Translations under genes and position numbers: made by a program
Shown here: piece by piece, positions 18,259-26,253 of the stretch
How the letters are laid out: every line of letters starts with the position of its first letter
How positions within the stretch are numbered: the first letter of the stretch is position 1
Notes under the pieces: model-generated
Database searches by the model: none
What the model was told of the DNA's origin: nothing
Seen by the model: only the letters and a program-made list of their open reading frames with translations
DNA from: an uncultured cyanobacterium
Lineage (GTDB): Bacteria; Cyanobacteriota; Cyanobacteriia; Thermostichales; Thermostichaceae
Length of the DNA stretch: 64,000 nt
Assembly (NCBI GenBank): GCA_937944885.1
Contig: CALFBB010000047.1
Location: 1 to 64,000 of the forward strand
Direction of reading: 5' to 3'

Positions 18259-19278
18259 TTACAGGGATCCCTGAGGTCGATCTGGGGATCCCGTTCTTGC
18301 TCTGAGGAAACTTTTGAGCTCCTCCCTGTCTAGCTGTCGGGATCCCACGCTACTAAAGGGTGGGCAACGGGTCTGAGGGGGGGTAGGTTGCTGAAGGGTT
18401 TGCAAGAAAGCCTGAGCCAGGTTAGCGTAGCCTTGATCATTGGGGTGAAACCCATCGGCCAGTGGACCGGGAAAGAAGGACTCCCGCCGGTAGGCGCGCC
18501 GGTCGCAGAGCACATCCACCACCGGGATCCCTTGCCGGCTGAGGGGGTTGATGGCTTGCTGGCTAAGGCCCACAGAGACGGTAGCCAGCAGTTGACGTAC
18601 GCTACTGGGTTGCTGCTGTCCCAAAGGGATCTGGGCAAAGTTGGGCAGATTCGCTACCCCGATACGGGCCTGGGGGGCGCGGACACGAATTGCCTGTAGC
18701 AGGGTTTGATAGTCGGCAGCAAATTGCCGGATCTGCTGCTCGATAAAAGGGAGGGGATCCCCTCCCTCGACCGCTAGGCGCACAGCTGCCAGGGTGATGG
18801 CATTGGTGTCGTTGCCACCCACCCAAATCGTAATCAGGGTGCTATCGGTAGGGATGCGGGGCAGTTGATCCTGCAAGAGGTTGGCCGGAATGGAGTCTTG
18901 TAGGGCTTGGGTGCGAGGGCTGAGCACGGCTCCGGAGCGGCCTAGGTTAATCAGCTGAACCGGTGGGGGCAAAGCCTGAGCCAGACGAGGCACATAGCCG
19001 GTGCCGTTAGGGCAATCCAGGGGATCCGACCGCTGCGGTCGAGTACCGGCCTGGTTGGCAGGCCCATCACAGGAAATGGAGGCGTTGAACCCAACTGCAT
19101 CGCTTGCTCCTAGGGCTGTATAGCGGGTCAGGGTAGGGGAACTCAACATAACCTGATCAGAGGCTGTAGAACAGGCAGCTAGCCCCAGGCTGAGAGCCAG
19201 CATTAATAATAAGAATAGGTTGATCCAATCTTTGCAGCTGACCGGCCAAGGGAAATCCCATGCTCTGTTAACGTTCAC
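18259..19278 (-). CDS. SGNH/GDSL-family lipoprotein hydrolase
   Basis: 339 residues from a GTG preceded by AGGAG. An N-terminal membrane segment ends in the lipobox GLAAC (Cys36), so the enzyme is probably lipid-anchored on the periplasmic side. SGNH blocks are visible: the nucleophile block YTALGASDAVG, a Gly block (LINLGRSGA), GGND, and the Asp-His pair in DGFHPNDQG. The family hydrolyses esters, but the substrate cannot be read from sequence. It is convergent with rnj with almost no gap. Confidence 0.85.
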   Translation of the reverse strand: MNVNRAWDFPWPVSCKDWINLFLLLMLALSLGLAACSTASDQVMLSSPTLTRYTALGASDAVGFNASISCDGPANQAGTRPQRSDPLDCPNGTGYVPRLAQALPPPVQLINLGRSGAVLSPRTQALQDSIPANLLQDQLPRIPTDSTLITIWVGGNDTNAITLAAVRLAVEGGDPLPFIEQQIRQFAADYQTLLQAIRVRAPQARIGVANLPNFAQIPLGQQQPSSVRQLLATVSVGLSQQAINPLSRQGIPVVDVLCDRRAYRRESFFPGPLADGFHPNDQGYANLAQAFLQTLQQPTPPQTRCPPFSSVGSRQLDREELKSFLRARTGSPDRPQGSL

Positions 19279-19533
19279 TGGCTCTTTTCTCCTACGACCT
19301 AGGACGGATAACTGCCTTAGTTCGTGGCCTGCTGAAGCACCGGACATTGTGAACTACCAAACACCCAAATGGGGGTCAGCTTCCAAATTCAATAGCAGTT
19401 GCCATAAACCGACGTCTCCTCCCTCTAGTCTTACACTGGCGCAGGAGCTTGGCTAAGGTTAAGGGAAGCCCATAGCTGTCGGGGCGGTTGTTGACTATGA
19501 TGCGGGCGTGAGGTGTGAATCAGTACACAGCCA

Positions 19534-20463
19534 ATGGCAACCGAACGGATTCGTTTTGCACAAGTCTCAGATGTTCATCTGATGCCGGAGGGTGCCTGCC
19601 GTTGTTGGTGGATGTCTGACTCCCCCCGTCGCCAGTTACAAGCAGCCATTGCCTACCTCAACCAGGTGCCCGATCTGCAGTTTGTGGTCTTCACCGGAGA
19701 CTTGGTGGATCAAGCGGATCCCGCCAGCTTTCAGAGCTTTCAGGAGCTTCTCTCCCAATTGCGGATGCCCTACTACCTCAGCCTTGGTAACCACGACATC
19801 GATACCCTGGAGAGAAAAGGGCGCTTTAACCGGGAGCAATTCATCCACTGGTGCCAGCGCCAATTCCCGCTGCATGCGGCTCCAACCGGTTATGTGGATT
19901 ACAGCCTTGCTCCCCTGCCCGGGATCCGCTTAATTGCCCTCGATGCCAGTTTGGGGCGCTTCCCCTTGCCGCAGGGGGTGTTGCGCCCGGCTCAGTTGCA
20001 TTGGCTGTCAGAACATTTACAATCGCTGCCGGAGGAATGGCTGATCCTACTCATTCATCAGCCCCCCTTTACCTCTGCCGGTCAGATGGACTCGGTTTTG
20101 TTCCGCAAGTACCGCATCTTAACTGAGCAGGCCCTCGCCCTGCACGATATTCTAGCCAGTTATGGACGCGTGGTGGCGGTTTTAAGTGGGCACTTGCACG
20201 TCCCCAAGGTCTATGTCCGGGATGGGATCCCCTACATGACTGCTCCCCCCTTGGTCGGACCTATCTCGGCTTTGCGGGTGTTTGATGTGGAGGTAAATCC
20301 ACGCCGAGGGGTGTTGCGCTACCACTGGGTCAACCTGCTGGAGCTGGATCCCAGCCCCCTTTGGCATGGCTTGGTGATGGGAACTCGGCGGGATCGCTGG
20401 GGACAAATTCCTCTGCGGGCTAAGAGACTCCAGTGGCTACCTCTCCCGACTGCCCTCCGCTAA
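19534..20463 (+). CDS. Calcineurin-like metallophosphoesterase
   Basis: 309-residue dimetal phosphoesterase with the motif order of CpdA-like class III nucleotide phosphodiesterases: VSDVHL (11-16), FTGDLVD, SLGNHDID, LLIHQPPF and SGHLHVPK. cAMP or another small phosphodiester is the family default, not a demonstrated substrate. It has no signal peptide or membrane segment, so it is cytosolic. It is divergent from the SGNH lipoprotein and 70 bp ahead of cysH, so co-transcription is possible. Confidence 0.88.
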   Translation: MATERIRFAQVSDVHLMPEGACRCWWMSDSPRRQLQAAIAYLNQVPDLQFVVFTGDLVDQADPASFQSFQELLSQLRMPYYLSLGNHDIDTLERKGRFNREQFIHWCQRQFPLHAAPTGYVDYSLAPLPGIRLIALDASLGRFPLPQGVLRPAQLHWLSEHLQSLPEEWLILLIHQPPFTSAGQMDSVLFRKYRILTEQALALHDILASYGRVVAVLSGHLHVPKVYVRDGIPYMTAPPLVGPISALRVFDVEVNPRRGVLRYHWVNLLELDPSPLWHGLVMGTRRDRWGQIPLRAKRLQWLPLPTALR

Positions 20464-20533
20464 CTAAAACCCCTAAAAGCTGACCGAATTAGTGTAGATT
20501 AGAAGATATCGGTAGCCCTGTGTTTTTGATCCT

Positions 20534-21280
20534 ATGAGCGCAATCCTTTCTACCTCAAACGGCTGGGAATCGGCGACCCAAGTTCTGAAAGAGCAGTATC
20601 AGCCCCAAGTGGAATCTTTAAGTCAACAGTTTGAGCCTCTGAATGCTACAGCCCTGCTGAGCTGGGCAAATCAGCAGTTTGGGGATGGGCTACTGCTGGC
20701 CTGTAGCTTTGGCCCAGAAGATCTGGTGCTGATCGATCTGCTGACCTCTATTCGTCCTCATGCCCGCGCTTTTTTCCTGGATACGGATTTTCATTTTCCG
20801 GAAACGCTGGAACTGCGGGAACGGATCTTAGTCCGCTATCCACAGCTGCAACTGGAGAGCTTCAAACCTTTGCTCACCCCAGAAGAGCAGGCGGCTCAAT
20901 ATGAGCCGGAGCTATACCGTTCTAACCCTGACCTCTGCTGTAGCATCCGTAAAGTGGAACCTTTGAATCGTGCCCTGGTCAGTTGTACCACCTGGATCAC
21001 CGGCATGCGTCGGGAACAATCCCCCACCCGCGCTCACATTGGTAAGGTGCAATGGGATGCGAAGCGGAATCGCCTCAAGCTCAACCCCCTTGCCGATTGG
21101 ACGCAAACCCAAGTGTGGGATTACATTCGCACTCATGGGATCCCTTACAATCCTCTCCATGATCAGAACTATCCCAGTATTGGTTGTATCCACTGCACCG
21201 CTCCTGTTGCTCCCGGCGCGGATCCTCGTTCAGGCCGCTGGCAGGGCAAGGCAAAAACGGAGTGTGGCCTACATACCTAG
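20534..21280 (+). CDS. cysH: Assimilatory (P)APS reductase with [4Fe-4S] motif
   Basis: 248-residue enzyme reducing adenylyl sulfate or its 3'-phosphate to sulfite. The core has SFGPEDLVLIDL and LDTDFHFPETL. Two cysteine pairs, Cys135-Cys136 and Cys218/Cys221 (GCIHC), would hold a [4Fe-4S] cluster as in APS-type reductases. The C-terminal KTECGLHT contributes the catalytic Cys244. PAPS-only enzymes of the E. coli type lack the CC pair, so APS use is likely. The ABM-domain gene follows after 3 bp. Confidence 0.95.
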   Translation: MSAILSTSNGWESATQVLKEQYQPQVESLSQQFEPLNATALLSWANQQFGDGLLLACSFGPEDLVLIDLLTSIRPHARAFFLDTDFHFPETLELRERILVRYPQLQLESFKPLLTPEEQAAQYEPELYRSNPDLCCSIRKVEPLNRALVSCTTWITGMRREQSPTRAHIGKVQWDAKRNRLKLNPLADWTQTQVWDYIRTHGIPYNPLHDQNYPSIGCIHCTAPVAPGADPRSGRWQGKAKTECGLHT

Positions 21281-21283
21281 CCG

Positions 21284-21622
21284 ATGAGTGATTCTCCTAT
21301 TCTTGAGGTAGCGCAACTGCAGGTTAACCCTGGCTCTGAGGCTGCCTTTGAAGCCGCTATTGCCCAAGCCTTTGCTTATCTGCGGCAAACCGATGGCTAC
21401 CAACAGCACCAACTGCACCAGTGCATAGAGCAGCCTCAGCAATACCTGCTGCTGATTCAGTGGGGATCCCTGGATGCCCATTTGGTGAACTTCCGCCAGT
21501 CAGAAAACTTTGTCCGCTGGCGGGCTTTGATTGGCCCCTACTTTCTGCAGCCACCACAGGTGTTGCACTACCAATTTCGGATGGGATCCCCTTGGCTATC
21601 TCAACCAGACCAGCGGGAATGA
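21284..21622 (+). CDS. Antibiotic biosynthesis monooxygenase (ABM) domain protein
   Basis: 112-residue dimeric alpha-beta barrel of the ABM superfamily, shown by the pattern LQVNPGSEAAFEAAI, YQQHQLHQCIEQPQQYLLLIQW and SENFVRWRALI. This fold appears in quinol monooxygenases, heme-degrading IsdG-like enzymes and many uncharacterised stress proteins. The specific role is unknown. It starts three bases after cysH, so it is probably in the same transcript and may be linked to sulfur or oxidative metabolism. Confidence 0.82.
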   Translation: MSDSPILEVAQLQVNPGSEAAFEAAIAQAFAYLRQTDGYQQHQLHQCIEQPQQYLLLIQWGSLDAHLVNFRQSENFVRWRALIGPYFLQPPQVLHYQFRMGSPWLSQPDQRE

Positions 21623-21734
21623 GGGATCCCCTCCATTCCAGAACCACTGATGTAGCCAAGAGCTTTTCCCCAGCTGCTTGAGTTTTTTTACGGCCGAGAA
21701 TAAGAGATGACGCGAGCCAGCCAAAGCGGTGGAA

Positions 21735-21811
21735 TTGACATCCTCCCCGCCCTGTTAGCTTGCTCCCGCGCAGCGGTAGGGCCGGGCTTGCCGCGCACCG
21801 GGTCAAAAGGT
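21735..21811. mobile_element. Solo end relic of an IS200/IS605-like element
   Basis: TTGACATCCTCCCCGCCCTG resembles the terminal string seen, in the other orientation, at 124-142. As there, a GGGCTTG element and a CCGGGTC element follow. No transposase reading frame is left between the ABM gene and rnd, so this would be a solo end or internally deleted copy. Confidence 0.45.
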
Positions 21812-21825
21812 GCTTTGGGGTGGAG

Positions 21826-22458
21826 CTACTGATGCTCAAAGACATTGCTAAAACCCATCAAGTCCAGCTCCACCAGTGTGGGTAAGTGCTGAAAGCAACG
21901 CCGTGCTAGCTCCCAACGTTCTTCCCGTTGCAGCATTTGGGCTAGCTTGTCACGGGCTGGGAGCAAATACCGGACATCATTGGCGGCATATTCCAGCTGC
22001 TCAGCAGACAAATCCTGAACGGCTCCCCAATCTGAGCTTTGGGCTGCTTTGTTCAGCTCCACCCCACACAGCTCGCTCACCAGATCCTTGAGGCCGTGCT
22101 TGTTGGTATAGGTGCGTGCCAGTTTGCTGGCAATCTTGGTACAAAAAACCGGCCAGACCCGAATCCCGAGGTGATACAGCAGCATCCCTAGATCGAAGCG
22201 GGCGTAGTGGAATACCTTTTCGATACCGGGATCCGTCATCAATTGGGCCAAGCGAGGAGTCTGCCTTACCCCGCGACTTAGGCGCAGCAGCACCACTTCC
22301 CCGGCAGGATTGGCAATTTGCACCAGACACAGTCTGTCCCGTTGCGGGATTAAACCCATCGTCTCAGTATCCACTGCCAAGTGGGCCTCACCGGCCAGTG
22401 CCTCCAGTACCTCGGCAGAGAGATCCTGATCACAAACTTGAAAAGGCTGTAGACCCAC
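21826..22458 (-). CDS. rnd: Ribonuclease D-like 3'-5' exonuclease
   Basis: 210-residue DEDD-family exonuclease. The Exo I motif is VDTETMGL, Exo II is KVFHYARFDLGML, and Exo III is YAANDVRYLL. It lacks the HRDC domains of E. coli RNase D (375 residues), the normal short form in cyanobacteria, and probably acts in tRNA 3' trimming. The start is GTG 22458. It lies after rpsN on the same strand. Confidence 0.9.
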   Translation of the reverse strand: MGLQPFQVCDQDLSAEVLEALAGEAHLAVDTETMGLIPQRDRLCLVQIANPAGEVVLLRLSRGVRQTPRLAQLMTDPGIEKVFHYARFDLGMLLYHLGIRVWPVFCTKIASKLARTYTNKHGLKDLVSELCGVELNKAAQSSDWGAVQDLSAEQLEYAANDVRYLLPARDKLAQMLQREERWELARRCFQHLPTLVELDLMGFSNVFEHQ

Positions 22459-22511
22459 CTGGGATCCCTCGACAGTGAATGAATAACCGAGTGAATTGTT
22501 GTTACTGGAAC

Positions 22512-22817
22512 TTACCAGCTAGACTTCACCACGCCGGGCAGCAATCCCCTGTGAGCCATTTCCCGCAGGCTGTTGCGAGAGAGGCCAAAGTCTCGGAAAT
22601 AACCGCGGGGACGGCCCGTTTGCCAGCAGCGATTGCGTAGGCGGGTAGGAGAACTGGCGCGAGGGAGCTTTTGCAGCTGGGCATGCAGTTCCATGCGCGT
22701 GGCTTGGTCGATTTCAGGATTGGCCATTGCTGCTTTCAGTTGTTGGCGCTTCTCCCGATACTTCTCAACCAAGCGTTGACGCTTTTTCTCCCGCTCGATC
22801 ATGCTCTTTTTAGCCAC
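22512..22817 (-). CDS. rpsN: 30S ribosomal protein S14 (long, zinc-free form)
   Basis: 101-residue S14. The N-terminal [13 protein letters not shown], the C-terminal [20 protein letters not shown] and the absence of CxxC pairs mark the long, zinc-independent type. The start is GTG. It is located outside the main S10/spc ribosomal cluster, as in other cyanobacteria. rnd follows 53 bp downstream. Confidence 0.96.
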   Translation of the reverse strand: MAKKSMIEREKKRQRLVEKYREKRQQLKAAMANPEIDQATRMELHAQLQKLPRASSPTRLRNRCWQTGRPRGYFRDFGLSRNSLREMAHRGLLPGVVKSSW

Positions 22818-22983
22818 AGTTCACTTGTTTCCCCAGATTTTTCAACTTTACTAGGATAACGAGGATTGCCTGTCTCAGACAAGGGGATCCCGAGGCGGAG
22901 CCAAGGCAACTCAGCCAAGAACTCATCCTCCAGGGGATCCGGGATGTAGAAGCGGAGGGGAGGGCGTGCCTGTGCACAACGGC

Positions 22984-23003
22984 CATACGTATCTGCATAC
23001 GTA
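22984..23003. repeat. CATACGTA direct repeat, 12-nt period
   Basis: CATACGTA at 22984-22991 and again at 22996-23003. The core TACGTA is a palindrome, so each copy could be a dimer half-site or a full site. Confidence 0.7.
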
Positions 23004-23087
23004 GCTGATTAACATTTAGCTTTTGCTAAGGTGGAGCACAGGCCAAACTTATCGGTGGTGGTAGCGGTCACCCCTGAGGCAGAATCC

Positions 23088-23113
23088 TTAAGCTCGTTAA
23101 GCTAACTTAAGCT
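23088..23113. repeat. Triple TTAAGCT direct repeat
   Basis: TTAAGCT at 23088, 23097 and 23107, spaced 9-10 nt, about 35-60 bp ahead of the DUF2256 start. The near-helical spacing suggests an operator or a slippage product. Confidence 0.75.
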
Positions 23114-23148
23114 AACTACAGAATCGCCCTTTGTTTTGTAAAAACACC

Positions 23149-23328
23149 ATGCCACGCCAACGGAAAAAATCGGACTTGCCCAGCAAAATTTGCCTCACCT
23201 GCGGCAGGCCTTTCACCTGGCGCAAAAAATGGGCAGCCTGTTGGCCAGAGGTAAAATACTGCTCCGACCGTTGCCGCAACCATCGCCCCAAGGGATCCCT
23301 ACCCCCGTCTGAGACAGATAACAGATAG
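23149..23328 (+). CDS. DUF2256 small zinc-ribbon-like protein
   Basis: 59-residue basic protein with the motif ICLTCGRPFTWRKKW and later YCSDRCR, giving a four-cysteine metal site. This is the DUF2256 family, common in cyanobacteria and gamma-proteobacteria and often near photolyase or cryptochrome genes. Its function is unknown. The ATG at 23149 is preferred to an in-frame start six codons upstream, because family members begin MPRQRKK. Confidence 0.85.
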   Translation: MPRQRKKSDLPSKICLTCGRPFTWRKKWAACWPEVKYCSDRCRNHRPKGSLPPSETDNR

Positions 23329-23407
23329 ACCAATAGCCAATAGGTAGATAATATCAACGTCAGAATCTCTGCGCAGAGAGCCTTGCGCAGGGGCTAAGGC
23401 AACTGCT

Positions 23408-23890
23408 ATGAGGGCAACAATGCGATTTTTGAAGTGGTTGTTACACAATCCCCACGAAACGGAGGAGGAGGATCCCTTTTTGCGGGGTGTTGTCCGCCTG
23501 GAAAGTTTGCTCTCGAAGTTGCTCTCGATCTTGCTGGTCGGCTTGATCCTGGTAGCTGTGGTGGATCTGGCCCGGTTTTTGGTGATGGATATGCTGATGG
23601 AGCCAAGGGGATTTTTCTCCACCACTTTGATTGAGATCTTTGGCCTTTTTTTGAATATCTTGATTGCCTTAGAGATTTTGGAGAACATCACGGCCTATCT
23701 GCAGAAGCAGGTGGTCCAGGTGGAGCTGGTGATCACCACCTCCTTAATTGCGGTGGCCAGAAAGATCATCATTTTTGATTTTGAGAAGTTGGGAGGCCTG
23801 GAGTTGATTGGTCTGGGGGCAGCTACCTTGGCCCTTTCGGTGAGCTACTGGTTGGTACGGCAGGCTAAGCCTCAATCGGGCAAGCACTAG
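23408..23890 (+). CDS. PsiE-like (phosphate-starvation-inducible) membrane protein
   Basis: 160-residue inner-membrane protein with four hydrophobic segments (about 38-58, 68-90, 102-118 and 132-152). The EILENITAYL and ARKIIIFDFE stretches are typical of the PsiE family. In E. coli PsiE is phosphate-starvation induced, but its role is unknown. The start is ATG 23408; a second ATG four codons later is possible. No PhoB box was recognised upstream. Confidence 0.8.
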   Translation: MRATMRFLKWLLHNPHETEEEDPFLRGVVRLESLLSKLLSILLVGLILVAVVDLARFLVMDMLMEPRGFFSTTLIEIFGLFLNILIALEILENITAYLQKQVVQVELVITTSLIAVARKIIIFDFEKLGGLELIGLGAATLALSVSYWLVRQAKPQSGKH

Positions 23891-24007
23891 CTTAGCCCAG
23901 TGTTGCTAGCGATTGGGTGGTATGCCTTAGGCATCACGTGTTCGTTTGGATGCCGGGCCTGAAAGCAGCCAAAGGAGGGCAGCCCAGGAGATGATGGGCT
24001 CCTAAGA

Positions 24008-24090
24008 TGGGATCGGAGGGACTCGAACCCTCACGTTCTTGCGAACAACGGATTTTAAGTCCGTAGCGTCTACCATTCCGCCACGATCCC
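24008..24090 (-). tRNA. trnL-UAA: tRNA-Leu(UAA), intronless
   Basis: On the minus strand the 83-nt sequence folds with acceptor GGGATCG/CGATCCC, discriminator A, and the long variable arm of class II tRNAs. The anticodon loop CTTAAAA gives UAA, and the T arm contains GGTTCGAGTCC. No group I intron interrupts the anticodon loop, although many cyanobacteria carry one in this gene. Confidence 0.96.
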
Positions 24091-24179
24091 CTGTTGCAAC
24101 CCCTACCACACAGCCGTACTACTCTACCAAACAGTCTGGCTGAGCGGGAGAAAGGTGATCATGATTTATTAACTGTTTT

Positions 24180-26096
24180 TCAGGGATCCCCCAAGCGGTA
24201 GCCCCTTGGTGTGATCAGCTTTTGGCCGTAGCGGAAGGTATGGGAGTTGCCGATCAGCACTAGGGTCAGCATATCCACTTGTTCCGGATCCAACTCTGCC
24301 AGGGTGGTGAGATGGAGGGCTTGTCCGGGGCGGTACAGGTTACGGGCTAAGGCTACGGGGGTCTGAGGGGAACGGGCCTGCAAAAAAATCTCAATGGCCC
24401 TGAGCAAGGGATCCTGCCGTTGTCGGGAACGTGGATTGTAGAGAGCAACTACAAAGTCAGCAGCCGCTGCGGCTTGCAGGCGCTTTTCAATCACCGGCCA
24501 AGGGGTGAGCAAATCGGAGAGGGAGATAGCGCAGAAGTCGTGCATCAAGGGGGATCCCAGCTGGGCTGCGGCTGCCTGCAGGGCTGAGATGCCGGGTAAC
24601 ACTTCCAGGGAGGGTTGGATCCCATCCCATCCTCTTTGGGCCAAACACTGCAACACCAGGCCGGCCATGCCATAAATGCCCGCATCTCCAGAAGAGATGA
24701 CAGCCACCTTCAGCCCTTGCTCCGCCCAGCTGATGGCTTGTTCCGCCCGTTGGATCTCCTGGGTAATGGGGGAGGGATCCCGAATTTGGCCGGGGTGCAA
24801 CAGCGGTTCAATCAAATCCAGATAGAGTTGATATCCCACGACTACCTCCGCCTGGGTAAGGGCCATACGCGCCGCAAGGGTAAGCTGACTTAAATCGCCA
24901 GGGCCGGTTCCAATCAGCCACAGATGTCCAGGGCGGGGTGAGTACTCCCGGTTGGCACGGGCAATGGCTAGGGTACAGGCGCCGGCGGTTGGGGAGGTGA
25001 AAACCCGTTTCGGGCAGATCAAGGTTGCCGGAGGGGCGGCGGTTTCCTGAACCGGTTTTTGGGGCAGCCCGGGGGGAGAAGCTGCTGCCCGTAGAGCCGC
25101 TGCCTCTGCCACGGAAGGGGTACCTACCGCTTGGCGGACAATTTCGGAGGGATGGGGTACCGGCATCCCGGCCAGCTCTTCGGCGGCAAAAAAGCGCAGG
25201 GGCCAATCGTAAGCCTGGGCCAGCTCCAGCAGTCCTGCTTCGTCTTGTTTCAGGGCCAAGCTAGCCAAACCGGCAATTGCTTCCCAGGCCAGTCCTTGTT
25301 CTTGCAGCAGCTGCCGCAGGGATCCCTCTAGCCAAGCACGGCTTGTCCCCCGTTCACAGCCCACCCCGATCCACAGCACCCGCGGATGCCAGCTGACGGT
25401 GGGGAGCCCTATGGGGGGAAGGAGCTGCTCACCGATGTGAATTTGGGCCACCGCCTGTGGGGCAGAAGTGAAAAGCAGGGGATGGCTAGACCAGGCCCGC
25501 CGCCAGAGATCGGTGCCACAGGTTTGCAGCACCTGCACAGGTTCCCCTCGGTTCAGGGCCGCTGCCACCTGGGTCCATTCCCCTTTGCCCCGCCGCCAGC
25601 CGTAGGGATCCCCCAGCAAATCCACAGGCGGGATCCCCAAACTTTCTGATCCCGAGGTGAGCACCGCCTCTGCGCCCAAAGCAGCAGCCACCTGCCGGGC
25701 TAAGGCATCAGCACCCCCCACATGCCCGCCGCACAGGCTGATCACCCAGCGGCCCGCCTCATCCACCACCACCACCGCCGGATCGGTGTATTTGTTTTGC
25801 AATAAAGGCGCAATTAACCGCACCACAGAGCCGGTGGCCAGAATAAAGATACACCCCTGCACCTGCGGCCAAGTGCGGGCAACGGCTTCTGCCAGGGATC
25901 CCGGGCCCTGGGCGGCATCCCCATAGGCTTGCCAGGGCTGGGGGAGGGGATCCCCGCTGGGGTTGGCTTTGCTCCAGTAGAGGATAGGATCCGATGCCAC
26001 TCCCTCTGGAACACCGGCTTGGCTGATGAGAAGGGATCCCAGTTGGATAGCCAACCGGCGGCCATGGGAGGTGGGGGCAAAGATGGCAAGCTTCAT
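24180..26096 (-). CDS. cobJ: CbiG-CobJ fusion: cobalt-precorrin-5A hydrolase / precorrin-3B C17-methyltransferase
   Basis: 638-residue bifunctional enzyme of the corrin ring pathway. Residues about 1-330 are CbiG-like (opening of the delta-lactone), with ATGSVVRLIAPLLQNKYTDPAVVVVDE and LCGGHVGGAD, plus the CbiG C-terminal region with GVGCERGTS. After a low-complexity linker (about 335-385), residues 390-638 form the SAM-dependent methyltransferase with IGTGPGDLSQLTL, SSGDAGIYGMAG, LPGISALQAAAAQLG and ALYNPRSRQR. The fusion is common in cyanobacteria. The gene carries nine exact copies of GGGATCCC. No cobalamin riboswitch was seen upstream. Confidence 0.93.
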   Translation of the reverse strand: MKLAIFAPTSHGRRLAIQLGSLLISQAGVPEGVASDPILYWSKANPSGDPLPQPWQAYGDAAQGPGSLAEAVARTWPQVQGCIFILATGSVVRLIAPLLQNKYTDPAVVVVDEAGRWVISLCGGHVGGADALARQVAAALGAEAVLTSGSESLGIPPVDLLGDPYGWRRGKGEWTQVAAALNRGEPVQVLQTCGTDLWRRAWSSHPLLFTSAPQAVAQIHIGEQLLPPIGLPTVSWHPRVLWIGVGCERGTSRAWLEGSLRQLLQEQGLAWEAIAGLASLALKQDEAGLLELAQAYDWPLRFFAAEELAGMPVPHPSEIVRQAVGTPSVAEAAALRAAASPPGLPQKPVQETAAPPATLICPKRVFTSPTAGACTLAIARANREYSPRPGHLWLIGTGPGDLSQLTLAARMALTQAEVVVGYQLYLDLIEPLLHPGQIRDPSPITQEIQRAEQAISWAEQGLKVAVISSGDAGIYGMAGLVLQCLAQRGWDGIQPSLEVLPGISALQAAAAQLGSPLMHDFCAISLSDLLTPWPVIEKRLQAAAAADFVVALYNPRSRQRQDPLLRAIEIFLQARSPQTPVALARNLYRPGQALHLTTLAELDPEQVDMLTLVLIGNSHTFRYGQKLITPRGYRLGDP

Positions 26097-26253
26097 CGGT
26101 GGTACTTATGGGAAACGGACCGATGCTTTGGGTGCAGAATTAACCCACCCAGGAAGAAGTTGCCGCTCAGCATGTTGGGTCAGAAGGGTTCACAGGCGAG
26201 ATCCCCATCTTTCTAGAGACACAGAAACAAAAGCTCAGCCCAAAAACGGATCC

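Larger units (their letters stand above)
22818..23148. other. 331-bp divergent spacer between rpsN and the DUF2256 gene
   Basis: No gene is seen. It holds two GGATCC-core motifs and two sets of short direct repeats (CATACGTA twice, TTAAGCT three times), listed separately. Promoters for both divergent genes must lie here, but no clear -35/-10 pair stands out. Confidence 0.6.

Noticed and set aside
26097-26253. Cobalamin riboswitch upstream of cbiG-cobJ
   Set aside because: The 157-bp gap to alaS lacks the conserved B12-box string and is too short for the full element.
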